Shown: positions 53,702-62,520, counted from the stretch's first letter. The stretch: DNA of 64,000 nucleotides from an uncultured Prevotella sp. (GCA_902464615.1 CABQKA010000004.1:92201-156200); one strand, 5' to 3'. Notes: generated by a model from the sequence alone, not told the origin. Numbers and translations are program-made.

Positions 53702-56107
53702 TCACAGGCTGATGCGCACTTTCCCGTAGAAAGCGCGGCCGGCCTTCTGGAGGCTGAAGTTGTCGTAGAGTTTCTCGTCTGTGAAGTTCCGGCATTCCAC
53801 CGAGAAGTTGAAGCGGCCGTTGTTCACGCTGTATATCAGTGTGAGGTTGTGCGAGAACTGTGTCGGCACGATGCTTTTGGTCGAAGGGTCGCCCAATGCT
53901 TCCGAATAGAGGGGGAAACTGTGCATGAACAGGTTGTCATACGTGAGCGTCAGGCGGTTGTCCGGTGCGAACAGTCCCGGCCAGTGGAGCGTCACGTCCA
54001 TGTTGGCAAAGCGGTAGGGCAGGTTCGGCATGCGCGCGCCATAGGTAAGGCTGGTCTGTGCCGTGTTGCCGCCGATGGTCTTCACGTTGTCCCGCACATC
54101 CATCTGGGTGAAGTTAGCCCCGACGCTGCCCCACTGCCCATAGGTGTAACGGGCCGAAAGGTTGAACCCTTTGGTCTTTACCTTTCCGTGGTTTTCGTAG
54201 GAGGCGTATGTGCGGTTTCCGCTGTATGTGCCGATGCTGCGCTGTATGTAGTCCTTGGTGTCGCGATAGACGAAGCTGCCTTCGGCATACAGGCCGTGCC
54301 GGCCCCATCGTCCCGAGTAGCTCAGGTTCACGTTGATGTTGTCGCTGTTTTCCGGCTTCAGACTGATTTGCCCCAGTTCCAGGTCTTCGTCACCGAAAAG
54401 CTCGTCTGTTGTGGGCAGGCGGTAGGCTTTCTCGTAAGACAGTTTCACTTGTACGCCTTTCAGCGGGAAGTAAGTGCCGGCTGCCCCGTATCCCCATGCA
54501 CTTACGTTCTTTGTCAGCCGGATGTAGTTGTCCGAGCCACTGTCAGACGTGGAGACCGGTCCGGAGTTGTACTGGTTGTAGTATTTGCCGAAAACGGTGA
54601 AGTTCCAGAGCCCGGAGGGGACGAAATGGTAGGAAAGCCCGGTGATGTTCTTGCGCGTTCTCTTGTCAATGGCCTCGGCTTCGGCCGAGCTGCCGCTGGT
54701 GCCGAAGGCTTCCTGGTTTTTGCGGCGGAACGTATTGACTACGTGGCTCAGCGTGAACCGGTGGCGGCGGCCCAGACGGTAATTGACCGTAAGCGTTGCG
54801 TTCCAGTTGTCGTTGTCGTAGTGCGCATCCTGGTAAGACTGTTCGCCGAGTTGTCCTTTCATGTATATGCTTTCGCCCAGCCAGTTGTAGTGGTATGCCG
54901 AGGTGTCTACGTTGTGCGTGCGGTTGGCGTTGTAGTTGGCTGTGGCGGCCACGTCGAGTCCGCGGACGAAGAGGTCGCGCTTGCCGTATTCCAGAGAGGG
55001 CATGAACGAGTGGCCTTGTTTGTATTTCTGGCCGAAAACCACCTTCTGGATGACGCCGTTCTGTATTTCCTGATAGAAGTGTGTGTAGCCGAAGCCCAGC
55101 AGCAGGCGGTCGGCGAAGGGGCGGCCCACGAAGCCGGCTTTGGCGAACACAGCTTCATTATGGTACGTGTCATGGAAACGCTTGACGTGTTCGATCTGAG
55201 TTGCGTCGAGCGACGAACTGCCGTCCGGCAGGAAGTGTTCCACCGGCGTGTCGATGTAGTAATTGTTGTCCGAATAGTTCTGGAAAGCGTTGATTTCGTA
55301 GGTCAGACCGTTGCGGAACGTCTGGCCGAAGTTCACGTAGGATTTGTGCGTATTGAACGAACCGTAGGAATAGGAGGCGTCGAGATGCCATTTGCGCGGC
55401 TGCTTTTTGGTGACGATGTTCACGACACCGCCCAAGGCATCTGTACCGAAACCGACAGGGACTACGCCGCGGTAGACTTCGATGCGCTCTGCATAGTTCA
55501 CCGGGATGTTGTTGAGGCTGAAGCCCTGGCCGACACCCTCCTGCGGAACGCCGTCGATGAATATCTTTACATGTTTGCCGCTGAACCCGTCCATCATGAA
55601 CTGCATGTCCGACCCCACGCCGCCCGATTCGCGCAGCTTCAGTCCCGGCGCCTTGGCCAGTACGTCGCTCAGGTTCTGCGTGGTGTTGTGAAGTGTCGAA
55701 GCGTCAATAGCGACGGCATTGAAGGCGGAGCGCTGCACGCGGCCTACGGCTCCTGCCGTGACGACGGCTTCGCCAAGCTGCTGCTCGTTGGTTTCCAGAC
55801 GGATGTTGAGCTTGGTGCGCTGGCCTGCCCGGAGTGTCACGTGTTGCTGTCGTCCCTTGTAACCCGGCGCGGTGACAATGAGTTCGTAGTCTCCCGCCGG
55901 TGCCGAAAGATGGTATATGCCTTCGTCGTTGGTCGCAGCCCGGTGCGTGGTGCCTTTCAGGCTGACGGTGGCGTAGGTGATGGCGCCTTCGCCCCGGGCC
56001 AGCACTTTTCCGGAAAGGTGGCCCGTGTGTCCGCTCTGTCCCAAGACTGGTGTGCAGACTGTCAGGAGAACGGCAAGCCATAGAATAAATTTTTGTGTTG
56101 TGTCCAT
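53702..56107 (-). CDS. xusA: TonB-dependent siderophore receptor, XusA-like
   Basis: 801 residues. Signal peptide, carboxypeptidase-like domain (about 30-110), plug (DVLAKAPGLKLRESGGVG and IDGVPQEGVGQG, then VPVGFGTDALGGVVNIVTKK) and a barrel ending in KVRISL. Length and plug resemble FepA/CirA-type iron receptors rather than SusC. First gene of the three-gene operon with the DUF4374 lipoprotein and PepSY reductase, matching the xenosiderophore system. No Fur-box palindrome was recognised upstream. Confidence 0.9.
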   Translation of the reverse strand: MDTTQKFILWLAVLLTVCTPVLGQSGHTGHLSGKVLARGEGAITYATVSLKGTTHRAATNDEGIYHLSAPAGDYELIVTAPGYKGRQQHVTLRAGQRTKLNIRLETNEQQLGEAVVTAGAVGRVQRSAFNAVAIDASTLHNTTQNLSDVLAKAPGLKLRESGGVGSDMQFMMDGFSGKHVKIFIDGVPQEGVGQGFSLNNIPVNYAERIEVYRGVVPVGFGTDALGGVVNIVTKKQPRKWHLDASYSYGSFNTHKSYVNFGQTFRNGLTYEINAFQNYSDNNYYIDTPVEHFLPDGSSSLDATQIEHVKRFHDTYHNEAVFAKAGFVGRPFADRLLLGFGYTHFYQEIQNGVIQKVVFGQKYKQGHSFMPSLEYGKRDLFVRGLDVAATANYNANRTHNVDTSAYHYNWLGESIYMKGQLGEQSYQDAHYDNDNWNATLTVNYRLGRRHRFTLSHVVNTFRRKNQEAFGTSGSSAEAEAIDKRTRKNITGLSYHFVPSGLWNFTVFGKYYNQYNSGPVSTSDSGSDNYIRLTKNVSAWGYGAAGTYFPLKGVQVKLSYEKAYRLPTTDELFGDEDLELGQISLKPENSDNINVNLSYSGRWGRHGLYAEGSFVYRDTKDYIQRSIGTYSGNRTYASYENHGKVKTKGFNLSARYTYGQWGSVGANFTQMDVRDNVKTIGGNTAQTSLTYGARMPNLPYRFANMDVTLHWPGLFAPDNRLTLTYDNLFMHSFPLYSEALGDPSTKSIVPTQFSHNLTLIYSVNNGRFNFSVECRNFTDEKLYDNFSLQKAGRAFYGKVRISL

Positions 56108-56149
56108 ATATGATAATAGTTAAACCTGTAAAGCAGGATTTTCGGAGTG

Positions 56150-56180
56150 CAAATTTCGGAAGCAGACGCCGTTTGCACAA
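56150..56180 (-). promoter_or_regulatory. Promoter of the xusABC-like operon
   Basis: Minus strand: TTG (56180-56178), 20-bp spacer, GAAATTTG (56157-56150), a variant -7 box identical to that before the receptor gene at 3404. Confidence 0.6.
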
Positions 56181-56415
56181 TCGCTATTTTTGGGTATATT
56201 TCCCGATTATGCAGCATGGAATCTTACGGCGGACAATTAAAAAATGTAAAACCATAGGAAACCTTTCCCGCTGCCCGGATTTTCGTTTCGCCGGAGCGGT
56301 TCCAGGCGTCGCTATCATTTTTGCGGTCGGCACCGGTCGGCGCGGCGGACTTCGCCAGGCAGCATGTCCGGCTGGGTCCCCGGCATTGTATTCCTCGCCT
56401 TGAATCCGGTGGGCT

Positions 56416-56478
56416 ACGGGCCCTATTCCCGTCCGGACGGGAATAGGGCCTCTTCTTCCGGGCATAAGGCCCGTGTTT
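56416..56478. repeat. Triple 21-bp palindromic repeat element 7
   Basis: Units start at 56416, 56437 and 56458. Units 1 and 2 together make a perfect 32-bp palindrome (56419-56450) with no loop. It lies in the 531-bp divergent region between xusA and the GT2 gene; the rest of that region shows only the two promoters. Confidence 0.88.
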
Positions 56479-56594
56479 CCCGACGTGCGGCCGCTTTCCG
56501 GTCGCACGCGGCCCGGTGGCCGCCGGCCGGTCTTTTTCCCGGGGGCGGGCAGGCAAAAACTCGGGCTGCCGTGCGATATGTCGTGATTTCTTTC

Positions 56595-56602
56595 TAAATT
56601 TG
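56595..56602 (+). promoter_or_regulatory. -7 box TAAATTTG of the GT2-pyrC operon
   Basis: TAAATTTG followed by C, 36 bp before the ATG at 56639; no -33 TTG found. Confidence 0.55.
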
Positions 56603-56638
56603 CCCGACATTATAGGAAAACCAGTCAGACGATAGAAA

Positions 56639-57406
56639 ATGGAAGAAAAGAGCGACAGCGTCGTGATTATCCCGACGTATAACGAGAAGGAAAACATAGA
56701 GCACATCCTCCGGGCCGTGTTTGCTTTGGAGCATGGGTTCGACGTCTTGGTGATAGACGACGGTTCGCCCGACGGAACGGCAGATATCGTGAAGCGCCTC
56801 ATGGCTGCCGAATTTGCGGGAAGGCTTCATTTGCTGGAGCGGAGCGGGAAGCTGGGGCTGGGCACAGCTTACATCACCGGCTTCAAATGGGCTTTGGAGC
56901 ATTCCTATGAATACGTATTCGAGATGGATGCCGACTTCAGCCACGACCCGGCCGACGTGCCCCGCCTTTATGCCGCCTGCGCGGAGGAAGGTGCCGACGT
57001 GGCCGTCGGCTCGCGCTACGTGTCGGGCGTCAACGTGGTGAACTGGCCGATGGGGCGCGTGCTGATGAGCTATTACGCTTCCAAATACGTGCGCTTTGTG
57101 ACGGGCCTTCCCATCCACGACACGACGGCCGGATTCAAGTGTTACCGCCGCCGCGTGCTGGAGACCATCGACCTGGATGCCATCCGCTTCAAAGGATATG
57201 CGTTCCAGATAGAAATGAAGTTTACGGCCTACAAGCTCGGTTTCAGGATAAAGGAAGTGCCCGTAATATTTGTGAACCGGCGCTTGGGCACAAGCAAAAT
57301 GAGCGGCGGCATCTTCGGCGAGGCACTGTTCGGCGTGATACGTCTGCGCTTGGCCGCGCTGTCCGGGAAAATCAAACCCCGACAAGGTGCCGCCCGGGCA
57401 GACTGA
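56639..57406 (+). CDS. Polyprenol-phosphate mannosyltransferase-like GT2 enzyme
   Basis: 255 residues. GT2 fold of the DPM1 type: IIPTYNEKENI, DDGSPDGTADIV, GLGTAYITGFKWAL, the metal DxD in MDADFSHDP and GSRYVSG. The last third has the DPM1 sequence IHDTTAGFKCYRR and GYAFQIEMKF. No C-terminal membrane helices, so likely a peripheral enzyme making polyprenyl-P-mannose or -glucose. First gene of a long same-strand run; pairing with dihydroorotase is, from memory, common in Bacteroidota. Confidence 0.92.
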   Translation: MEEKSDSVVIIPTYNEKENIEHILRAVFALEHGFDVLVIDDGSPDGTADIVKRLMAAEFAGRLHLLERSGKLGLGTAYITGFKWALEHSYEYVFEMDADFSHDPADVPRLYAACAEEGADVAVGSRYVSGVNVVNWPMGRVLMSYYASKYVRFVTGLPIHDTTAGFKCYRRRVLETIDLDAIRFKGYAFQIEMKFTAYKLGFRIKEVPVIFVNRRLGTSKMSGGIFGEALFGVIRLRLAALSGKIKPRQGAARAD

Positions 57407-57504
57407 TGCACTCCCACTCCTTTATTTATATATAGAAGAGGTGGGCAGGGCCTTCGCCACACGTTTGGCCAATACACAAAGAAAGAAATAAAACCTTGAC
57501 AACA

Positions 57505-58845
57505 ATGCGCAAGCGTACGCTCATACATCATGCGACCTTGGTGAACGAAGGCCGCGCGTTTCAGGGAGCCGTGCTCGTGGAGGACGGCCATATTGAGGAA
57601 ATCATCGAGGGCGAGGACGCAGTTTCCAGCCTGCCTGCCGATACGTTCATAGACGCTACGGGCTGCTTCCTGCTTCCGGGCGTAATAGACGAGCATGTCC
57701 ACTTCCGGGAACCGGGACTCGCGCATAAGGCCGATTGGGCCACGGAAAGCCGGGCGGCCGCTGCGGGCGGTGTCACTACGGTGTTCGACATGCCGAATAC
57801 CGTTCCGCAGACGACGTCGATAGCGGCGCTCCGTCAGAAAAAGGCGCTGGCCGCGGCGAAGAGTTTGGTGAATTACGGCTTTTTCATCGGAGTAACAAAT
57901 GATAACCTTGAGGAAATAAGGCACGTGGACCGGCGCAAGGTCTGTGGAGTGAAGCTCTTTATGGGCGCTTCGACCGGAAATATGCTGGTGGACGACGACG
58001 CTGTGCTTGAGCGGATTTTTGACGAGGTCCGTCTGCCCATCATGGCGCACTGTGAGGATTCGCGTATGATTGCCCGTGCGATGGACGCTTGCCGGGACAG
58101 CGACGGACCGGACCCGGACGTGCGGAAACATTCACAGATCCGTTCGGCAGAGGCTTGCTACGCCTCGACGGAACGCGCCGTCAGCCTGGCGCGTAAATAC
58201 GGGGCAAGGCTGCACGTGGCCCATGTTTCCACCGCACGCGAACTGGAGCTTTTCATACCCGGCGATACGCGCATCACGGCGGAAGCCTGCGTGCCGCATT
58301 TGCTTTTCTGCGACCAGGACTATGCCCGGCTGGGCGCGCGTATCAAGTGTAACCCGGCAGTCAAGACAGCGGCGGACCGCGCCGCATTGCGCCAGGCACT
58401 GACGGACGGCCACATCACTTGTGTGGCAACCGACCATGCCCCGCATGCCTTGGCGGAGAAACATGGCGGCGCGGCGCGGGCGGCTTCAGGAATGCCGATG
58501 GTGCAGTTTTCCCTGGTATCGATGTTGGGCCTTGTGGACGAGGGCGTCTTGAGCCTGCCCCGGATGGTGGAACTGATGTGTCACGCGCCGGCCCGTCTGT
58601 TCAACGTGGAAGGACGTGGCTTCTTGCGCGAAGGCTACAAGGCGGACATGGTCCTGGTACGCCCGGAGCACCCGTGGACATTGACGCCGAACAACATTGA
58701 GAGCAAATGTAATTGGAGCCCGTTGGAAGGGCGCACGTTTAAGTGGCGCGTGGAAAAAACTTTCTGCAACGGTTTCCTGGTGTATAACCGAGGGCGTGTG
58801 ACCGACGAATGTTTCCGCGGCGAACCTGTCACCTTCGACCGATGA
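57505..58845 (+). CDS. pyrC: Dihydroorotase
   Basis: 446 residues, class I-type dihydroorotase of the amidohydrolase superfamily. It interconverts carbamoyl-aspartate and dihydroorotate in pyrimidine synthesis. Zinc ligands: His-x-His in DEHVHFREPG, carboxylated Lys region in GVKLFMGASTG, His in LHVAHVSTA and Asp in VATDHAPHAL. The ATG at 57505 is taken as start; a TTG at 57496 is also in frame. The stop overlaps the next gene by 4 bp. Confidence 0.95.
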   Translation: MRKRTLIHHATLVNEGRAFQGAVLVEDGHIEEIIEGEDAVSSLPADTFIDATGCFLLPGVIDEHVHFREPGLAHKADWATESRAAAAGGVTTVFDMPNTVPQTTSIAALRQKKALAAAKSLVNYGFFIGVTNDNLEEIRHVDRRKVCGVKLFMGASTGNMLVDDDAVLERIFDEVRLPIMAHCEDSRMIARAMDACRDSDGPDPDVRKHSQIRSAEACYASTERAVSLARKYGARLHVAHVSTARELELFIPGDTRITAEACVPHLLFCDQDYARLGARIKCNPAVKTAADRAALRQALTDGHITCVATDHAPHALAEKHGGAARAASGMPMVQFSLVSMLGLVDEGVLSLPRMVELMCHAPARLFNVEGRGFLREGYKADMVLVRPEHPWTLTPNNIESKCNWSPLEGRTFKWRVEKTFCNGFLVYNRGRVTDECFRGEPVTFDR

Positions 58846-59771
58846 CACGCAATGTAGCCTACGGGGCCGCGGAACTGAGGCCCTACGTTAATTGGGTCTA
58901 TTTCTTTCATGCTTGGGGCTTTGCGCCGCGTTTTGCGGGTATTGCCGCCGTACATGATTGTCCCGCTTGCCGGCAGGCATGGGTGGAACGATTTGACGGC
59001 CCGGACAGCGAAGCCGCACGCGAGGCGGTCCGCCTCTACGGCGACGCAGATGCGCAATTGCGCCAGTGGGGAGCGGAAGAGGCCGTTCTTGGCCGCTTCG
59101 GGCTTTACGCGGCACGAAGCGAAGGCGACGACATCTGGGTCCGGACGGACGGAAACGGAGAGGTGCGTTTGCCATTCCTTCGGCAGCAGCGTCCCGGCGA
59201 TTCTTGCCTTTGCTGGGCAGATTTCATTCGTCCGGCGAAGGCCGGGACTGCCAGCGCGGAAGAAGGTCCGTTTCCCGTAGCCAGTACGCTTGGCATTTTT
59301 GTCACCGCTGTAAGGCCCGGCTTGGAGAGAGAATGTGCTTCTGACGACTATCGCCATCTGTTGGTGCAGACGCTCTGTGACCGGTTGGCGGAGGCCGCGG
59401 CGGAGAAGTTGCATGAGCAGGTCCGCCGCTACTATTGGGGATATGCGCCCGACGAGGCCTGCTCCCCCGCGGAGCTTTTCGCGGAGAAATACCAGGGCCG
59501 CAGGCCCGCCGTCGGCTATCCTTCTCTCCCGGACCAGAGTCTTATTTTTGAAATGGACCGTGTGCTGGACTTTGCGCAGGCAGGTATTTCGCTGACGGAG
59601 ACGGGCATGATGCGCCCCCACGCCGCTGTTGCCGGGCTGATGTTTGCCCATCCCGCCGCGCGCCATTTCAGTATCGGGCCCGTCGACGAGAAGCAGCTGG
59701 AGGACTATGCCCGTCGTCGGGGCGTGCCGGTTGCTCGGTTACGGAACTGCCTTGCAGGCAAATTGCACTAA
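58842..59771 (+). CDS. Stand-alone MetH activation domain protein
   Basis: 309 residues. Resembles the C-terminal AdoMet-binding reactivation domain of cobalamin-dependent methionine synthase: DDYRHLLVQTLCDRLAEAAAE, RRPAVGYPSLPDQSL, GISLTETGMMRPHAAVAG and FAHPAARHFSIGPVDEKQ. No B12, folate or homocysteine domain is attached. In full-length MetH this domain binds SAM to remethylate oxidised cob(II)alamin. It probably works in trans with a MetH elsewhere that lacks it. Start at 58842 overlaps pyrC (ATGA). Confidence 0.9.
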   Translation: MTRNVAYGAAELRPYVNWVYFFHAWGFAPRFAGIAAVHDCPACRQAWVERFDGPDSEAAREAVRLYGDADAQLRQWGAEEAVLGRFGLYAARSEGDDIWVRTDGNGEVRLPFLRQQRPGDSCLCWADFIRPAKAGTASAEEGPFPVASTLGIFVTAVRPGLERECASDDYRHLLVQTLCDRLAEAAAEKLHEQVRRYYWGYAPDEACSPAELFAEKYQGRRPAVGYPSLPDQSLIFEMDRVLDFAQAGISLTETGMMRPHAAVAGLMFAHPAARHFSIGPVDEKQLEDYARRRGVPVARLRNCLAGKLH

Positions 59772-59774
59772 ACT

Positions 59775-60938
59775 ATGATATTGAGAATCCTGTTTTTCTT
59801 GGCCGTCGTACTATTGCTGCCGATAGTGGCAATAGACCGTATGTATTTGCGCCACCGTTTAGGTCGGGTGGGACGTTGGGCCTGTGTCTTGCCCAATGTG
59901 GTGTTGCTCTTGGGTCTGACCGCGTTGGCCGTCAATGAAAGCTATGCCGCCTGGGCCGATGCAAGCAAGGGCTTGCTGCTGTGCTGGGCCATTGCCGTCT
60001 CGGCTTCCGAGATGGTCGTCGCCTTGCTGCTGGGTGTGTCGCTCCTGTTGCGCCGCTGGCCCGCGTCTGCACGCGTTGTGCGTGGCGTGGCGTGGGCCTG
60101 TGGTGCCGCGCTTTTCGGCGCTTCGGTCTATGCGTTCACCTACGGCTACCGCCACCTCGTTGTGCGCGAGCACGTTTACGCCTCTTCCCGCTTACCCCGC
60201 GCATTCGACGGCTATCGCGTCGTACAGTTGTCCGACCTGCACCTCGGTACCCTGCGCGGGAAGCCCGAGGTGGTGCAGGCCATTGTCGACTCCGTCAACG
60301 CCTGCCGTCCGGACCTGGTCGTCTTTACCGGTGACCTGGTGAACTACCGGGCGGAAGAAGCGGAAGAGTTCCTCGGGCTGTTGCGCCGCTTCCGGGCCAC
60401 CGACGGCGTCGTTTCCGTCATGGGCAATCATGATTACGCCCAATATTTCGCCTGGCCCACGTCGGCCGACAGTCTGGCGGACATCCGCCGTCTCCACGAC
60501 ATACACCGGGCTGCGGGCTGGCACCTGTTGCTTAACGACCACCGTATCCTGCGCCGAGGAACCGACAGTCTGGCCGTCGTGGGGGTGGAAAACGAAGGCC
60601 TGCCGCCTTTTCCGGCCGAAGCCGACCTGCCCCGCGCCCTGCGCGGCTTGGGGCCGGATTGCTTCAAAATACTCCTTTCGCACGACCCCACCCATTGGCG
60701 GCGTAGCGTCCTGCCCGATACGGACATTGACCTGACCCTTTCCGGCCACACCCACGGGATGCAGTTCAAGGTGGGCAGTTTCTCGCCCGCCGTGTGGTTC
60801 TATAAGGAGTGGGGCGGTGCCTACCGGGAAGGCGCGCGCGAACTTTACGTCAGTCTCGGCACGGGTGAGGTCCTCTTGCCTTTCCGCCTGGGCGCATGGC
60901 CGGAAATCAATCTGATTATTCTAAAAAGCAAACCATGA
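59775..60938 (+). CDS. Membrane-anchored metallophosphoesterase
   Basis: 387 residues. Four N-terminal hydrophobic segments (about 2-20, 34-54, 66-92, 103-125) anchor a calcineurin-like domain with VVQLSDLHLGTL, VFTGDLVNY, VMGNHDY, ILLSHDPTHW and SGHTHGMQ. Similar to the YkuE-type phosphoesterases; a role in lipid or UDP-sugar pyrophosphate cleavage is possible, but no substrate is evident. 3 bp after the MetH-activation gene and overlapping plsC by 4 bp. Confidence 0.9.
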   Translation: MILRILFFLAVVLLLPIVAIDRMYLRHRLGRVGRWACVLPNVVLLLGLTALAVNESYAAWADASKGLLLCWAIAVSASEMVVALLLGVSLLLRRWPASARVVRGVAWACGAALFGASVYAFTYGYRHLVVREHVYASSRLPRAFDGYRVVQLSDLHLGTLRGKPEVVQAIVDSVNACRPDLVVFTGDLVNYRAEEAEEFLGLLRRFRATDGVVSVMGNHDYAQYFAWPTSADSLADIRRLHDIHRAAGWHLLLNDHRILRRGTDSLAVVGVENEGLPPFPAEADLPRALRGLGPDCFKILLSHDPTHWRRSVLPDTDIDLTLSGHTHGMQFKVGSFSPAVWFYKEWGGAYREGARELYVSLGTGEVLLPFRLGAWPEINLIILKSKP

Positions 60939-61693
60939 GACTCCTTTACAAAATCTACCAGCTTTGCGTCGCCTTGCCTGTGGGTCTGGCGCTGACGGTC
61001 CTGACCGCCTTGGTCACCATCATCGGCTGCTTCCTCGGCAGCGCCCATTTCTGGGGCTATTATCCGGGTAAAATCTGGTCGTGGTGCGTCTGCCGCCTCC
61101 TGCTCCTTCCCGTGAAGGTGACCGGCCGGGAAAACATTGACCACCGTCAGAGCTACGTCTTCGTGTGCAACCATCAGGGGCAGATGGATATCTTCTTGAT
61201 TTATGGATTCCTTGGCCGCAACTTCAAGTGGATGATGAAGAAAGCCCTGCGCCGCATTTTCCTTGTCGGTTATGCCTGCGAGAAGGCCCACCACATTTAT
61301 GTGGACAAATCCGGCCCGAAGAAGATCCAGGAGACCATCGAGCACGCCCGCGAAACCTTGCAGGGCGGCACCTCGCTCGTCGTCTTCCCCGAAGGTTCGC
61401 GCACCTTCACCGGCCACATGGGCGTTTTCCGCAAAGGCGCTTTCCAACTTGCCGACGAGTTGCAGCTCCCCGTTGTGCCCATCACCATCAACGGTTCGTT
61501 CGACGTGCTGCCCCGCACGGCAGGCTTTAATTTCGTGAAATGGCATCCCATGAGCCTCACCATCCATAAGCCCATCCTGCCATCCGGTCACGGGCCGGAG
61601 GACATCCGCCATACGATGGACGAAGCCTATCGCGTCATCATGGGCAGCCTGCCGGCGAAGTATCAGGGCTTTGAAAAGAACGAGGACCAGTAA
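60935..61693 (+). CDS. plsC: 1-acyl-sn-glycerol-3-phosphate acyltransferase
   Basis: 252 residues. Transfers an acyl chain to lysophosphatidic acid to give phosphatidic acid. N-terminal membrane segment (about 12-35), catalytic His-x4-Asp in CNHQGQMDIF, FPEGSRTFTGHMG and VPITINGSFDVLP acyltransferase blocks. The ATG at 60935 overlaps the previous stop, favouring coupled translation. Confidence 0.93.
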   Translation: MRLLYKIYQLCVALPVGLALTVLTALVTIIGCFLGSAHFWGYYPGKIWSWCVCRLLLLPVKVTGRENIDHRQSYVFVCNHQGQMDIFLIYGFLGRNFKWMMKKALRRIFLVGYACEKAHHIYVDKSGPKKIQETIEHARETLQGGTSLVVFPEGSRTFTGHMGVFRKGAFQLADELQLPVVPITINGSFDVLPRTAGFNFVKWHPMSLTIHKPILPSGHGPEDIRHTMDEAYRVIMGSLPAKYQGFEKNEDQ

Positions 61694-61703
61694 CGCCGCG
61701 TCC

Positions 61704-62273
61704 ATGGTCACACTCTATCTCGTCCGTCACGGACAGACGGAAGGCAACGTTGCCCAGATATTGCAGGGCCACCTGCCTGGCCGTCTGACGCCTTTGGGCT
61801 GGAAGCAGGCCGACGGGTTGTGCGCCCGCCTGCAAGCGGAGCACATCGTGCCCGACGTCCTGCTCAGCAGCGACTTGCAGCGTGCCGTCGATACGGCCGG
61901 CGTACTCAGCGAGGCTTTCCGCCTGCCGTTGCGCCTCACGCCCCTGTTGCGCGAGCGCGATTGGGGCGAATTGACCGGGCGCGCCGTCTCGCAAGTGGAC
62001 GTAAAGCACTTCCCGCCCTCTGTCGAGACGGTTGAAGCCCTTTCTGCCCGCGCGCTCCGCTTCCTTTCCTGGCTTTTGTCGGAATACGACGGTCTGCGCG
62101 TCCTTGCCGTGACCCACGGTCTCTTTGCCCGCTGCGTGCAGGCCGTCCTGGCCGGGAAGTCCATCCGCGAGACACCGCGGATGGACAACGTCGAAGTGCG
62201 CTCCGTGGAAGTGACCGCTGCGGCGCTCCAGGCTGCCCGCCTTGCTTTGGGCGACGACTTGTCGGACCGCTGA
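61704..62273 (+). CDS. Histidine phosphatase superfamily (phosphoglycerate mutase-like)
   Basis: 189 residues. Catalytic RHG in YLVRHGQTEGN, second Arg in LLSSDLQRAVDTA, Glu in LLRERDWGELTG and second His in VLAVTHGLFAR. Could be a CobC-type alpha-ribazole phosphatase or a general phosphatase; nothing decides. The start at 61704 (MVTLYLVRHG) fits the family; an upstream in-frame ATG at 61671 would overlap plsC. Last gene of the operon that begins at 56639. Confidence 0.9.
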   Translation: MVTLYLVRHGQTEGNVAQILQGHLPGRLTPLGWKQADGLCARLQAEHIVPDVLLSSDLQRAVDTAGVLSEAFRLPLRLTPLLRERDWGELTGRAVSQVDVKHFPPSVETVEALSARALRFLSWLLSEYDGLRVLAVTHGLFARCVQAVLAGKSIRETPRMDNVEVRSVEVTAAALQAARLALGDDLSDR

Positions 62274-62296
62274 GCCTGTTCCGCCGGTGTCCCGAC

Positions 62297-62359
62297 ACGG
62301 GCCTAAGGCGACCGTTCACGGGGCTTAGGGGTGTAGCCGCGGGGCTAAGGCCCGTCTCC
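62297..62359. repeat. Triple 21-bp palindromic repeat element 8
   Basis: Units start at 62297, 62318 and 62339. It lies between the phosphatase gene and ffh, where no T-tract terminator is visible. Confidence 0.85.
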
Positions 62360-62512
62360 ACGTTGACGGCGGCTTTGTCGTCGGCACGGTCACGACGGGC
62401 GGACGCGCGCGTGCGGCTGCTCCGGGTCGCAGGCGTCCGGTCCTGTCCGTTCTGGCCGGGCCTCCGGGGCGTTTACCCGCTCCGGAGGGAACTTCTTTCC
62501 AAGAATTATGCC

Positions 62513-62520
62513 TATCTTTG
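62513..62520 (+). promoter_or_regulatory. -7 box TATCTTTG of ffh
   Basis: TATCTTTG followed by C, 21 bp before the ffh ATG at 62542; no -33 TTG found. Confidence 0.6.

Noticed and set aside
53849..56083. Long plus-strand open frame opposite the XusA-like gene (744 codons)
   Set aside because: Composition (Val/Arg-rich, no motifs) is that of a codon shadow; the minus-strand receptor is complete and well supported.
56108..56200. Fur box upstream of the xusABC-like operon
   Set aside because: No convincing 19-bp palindrome or GATAAT hexamers around the promoter.
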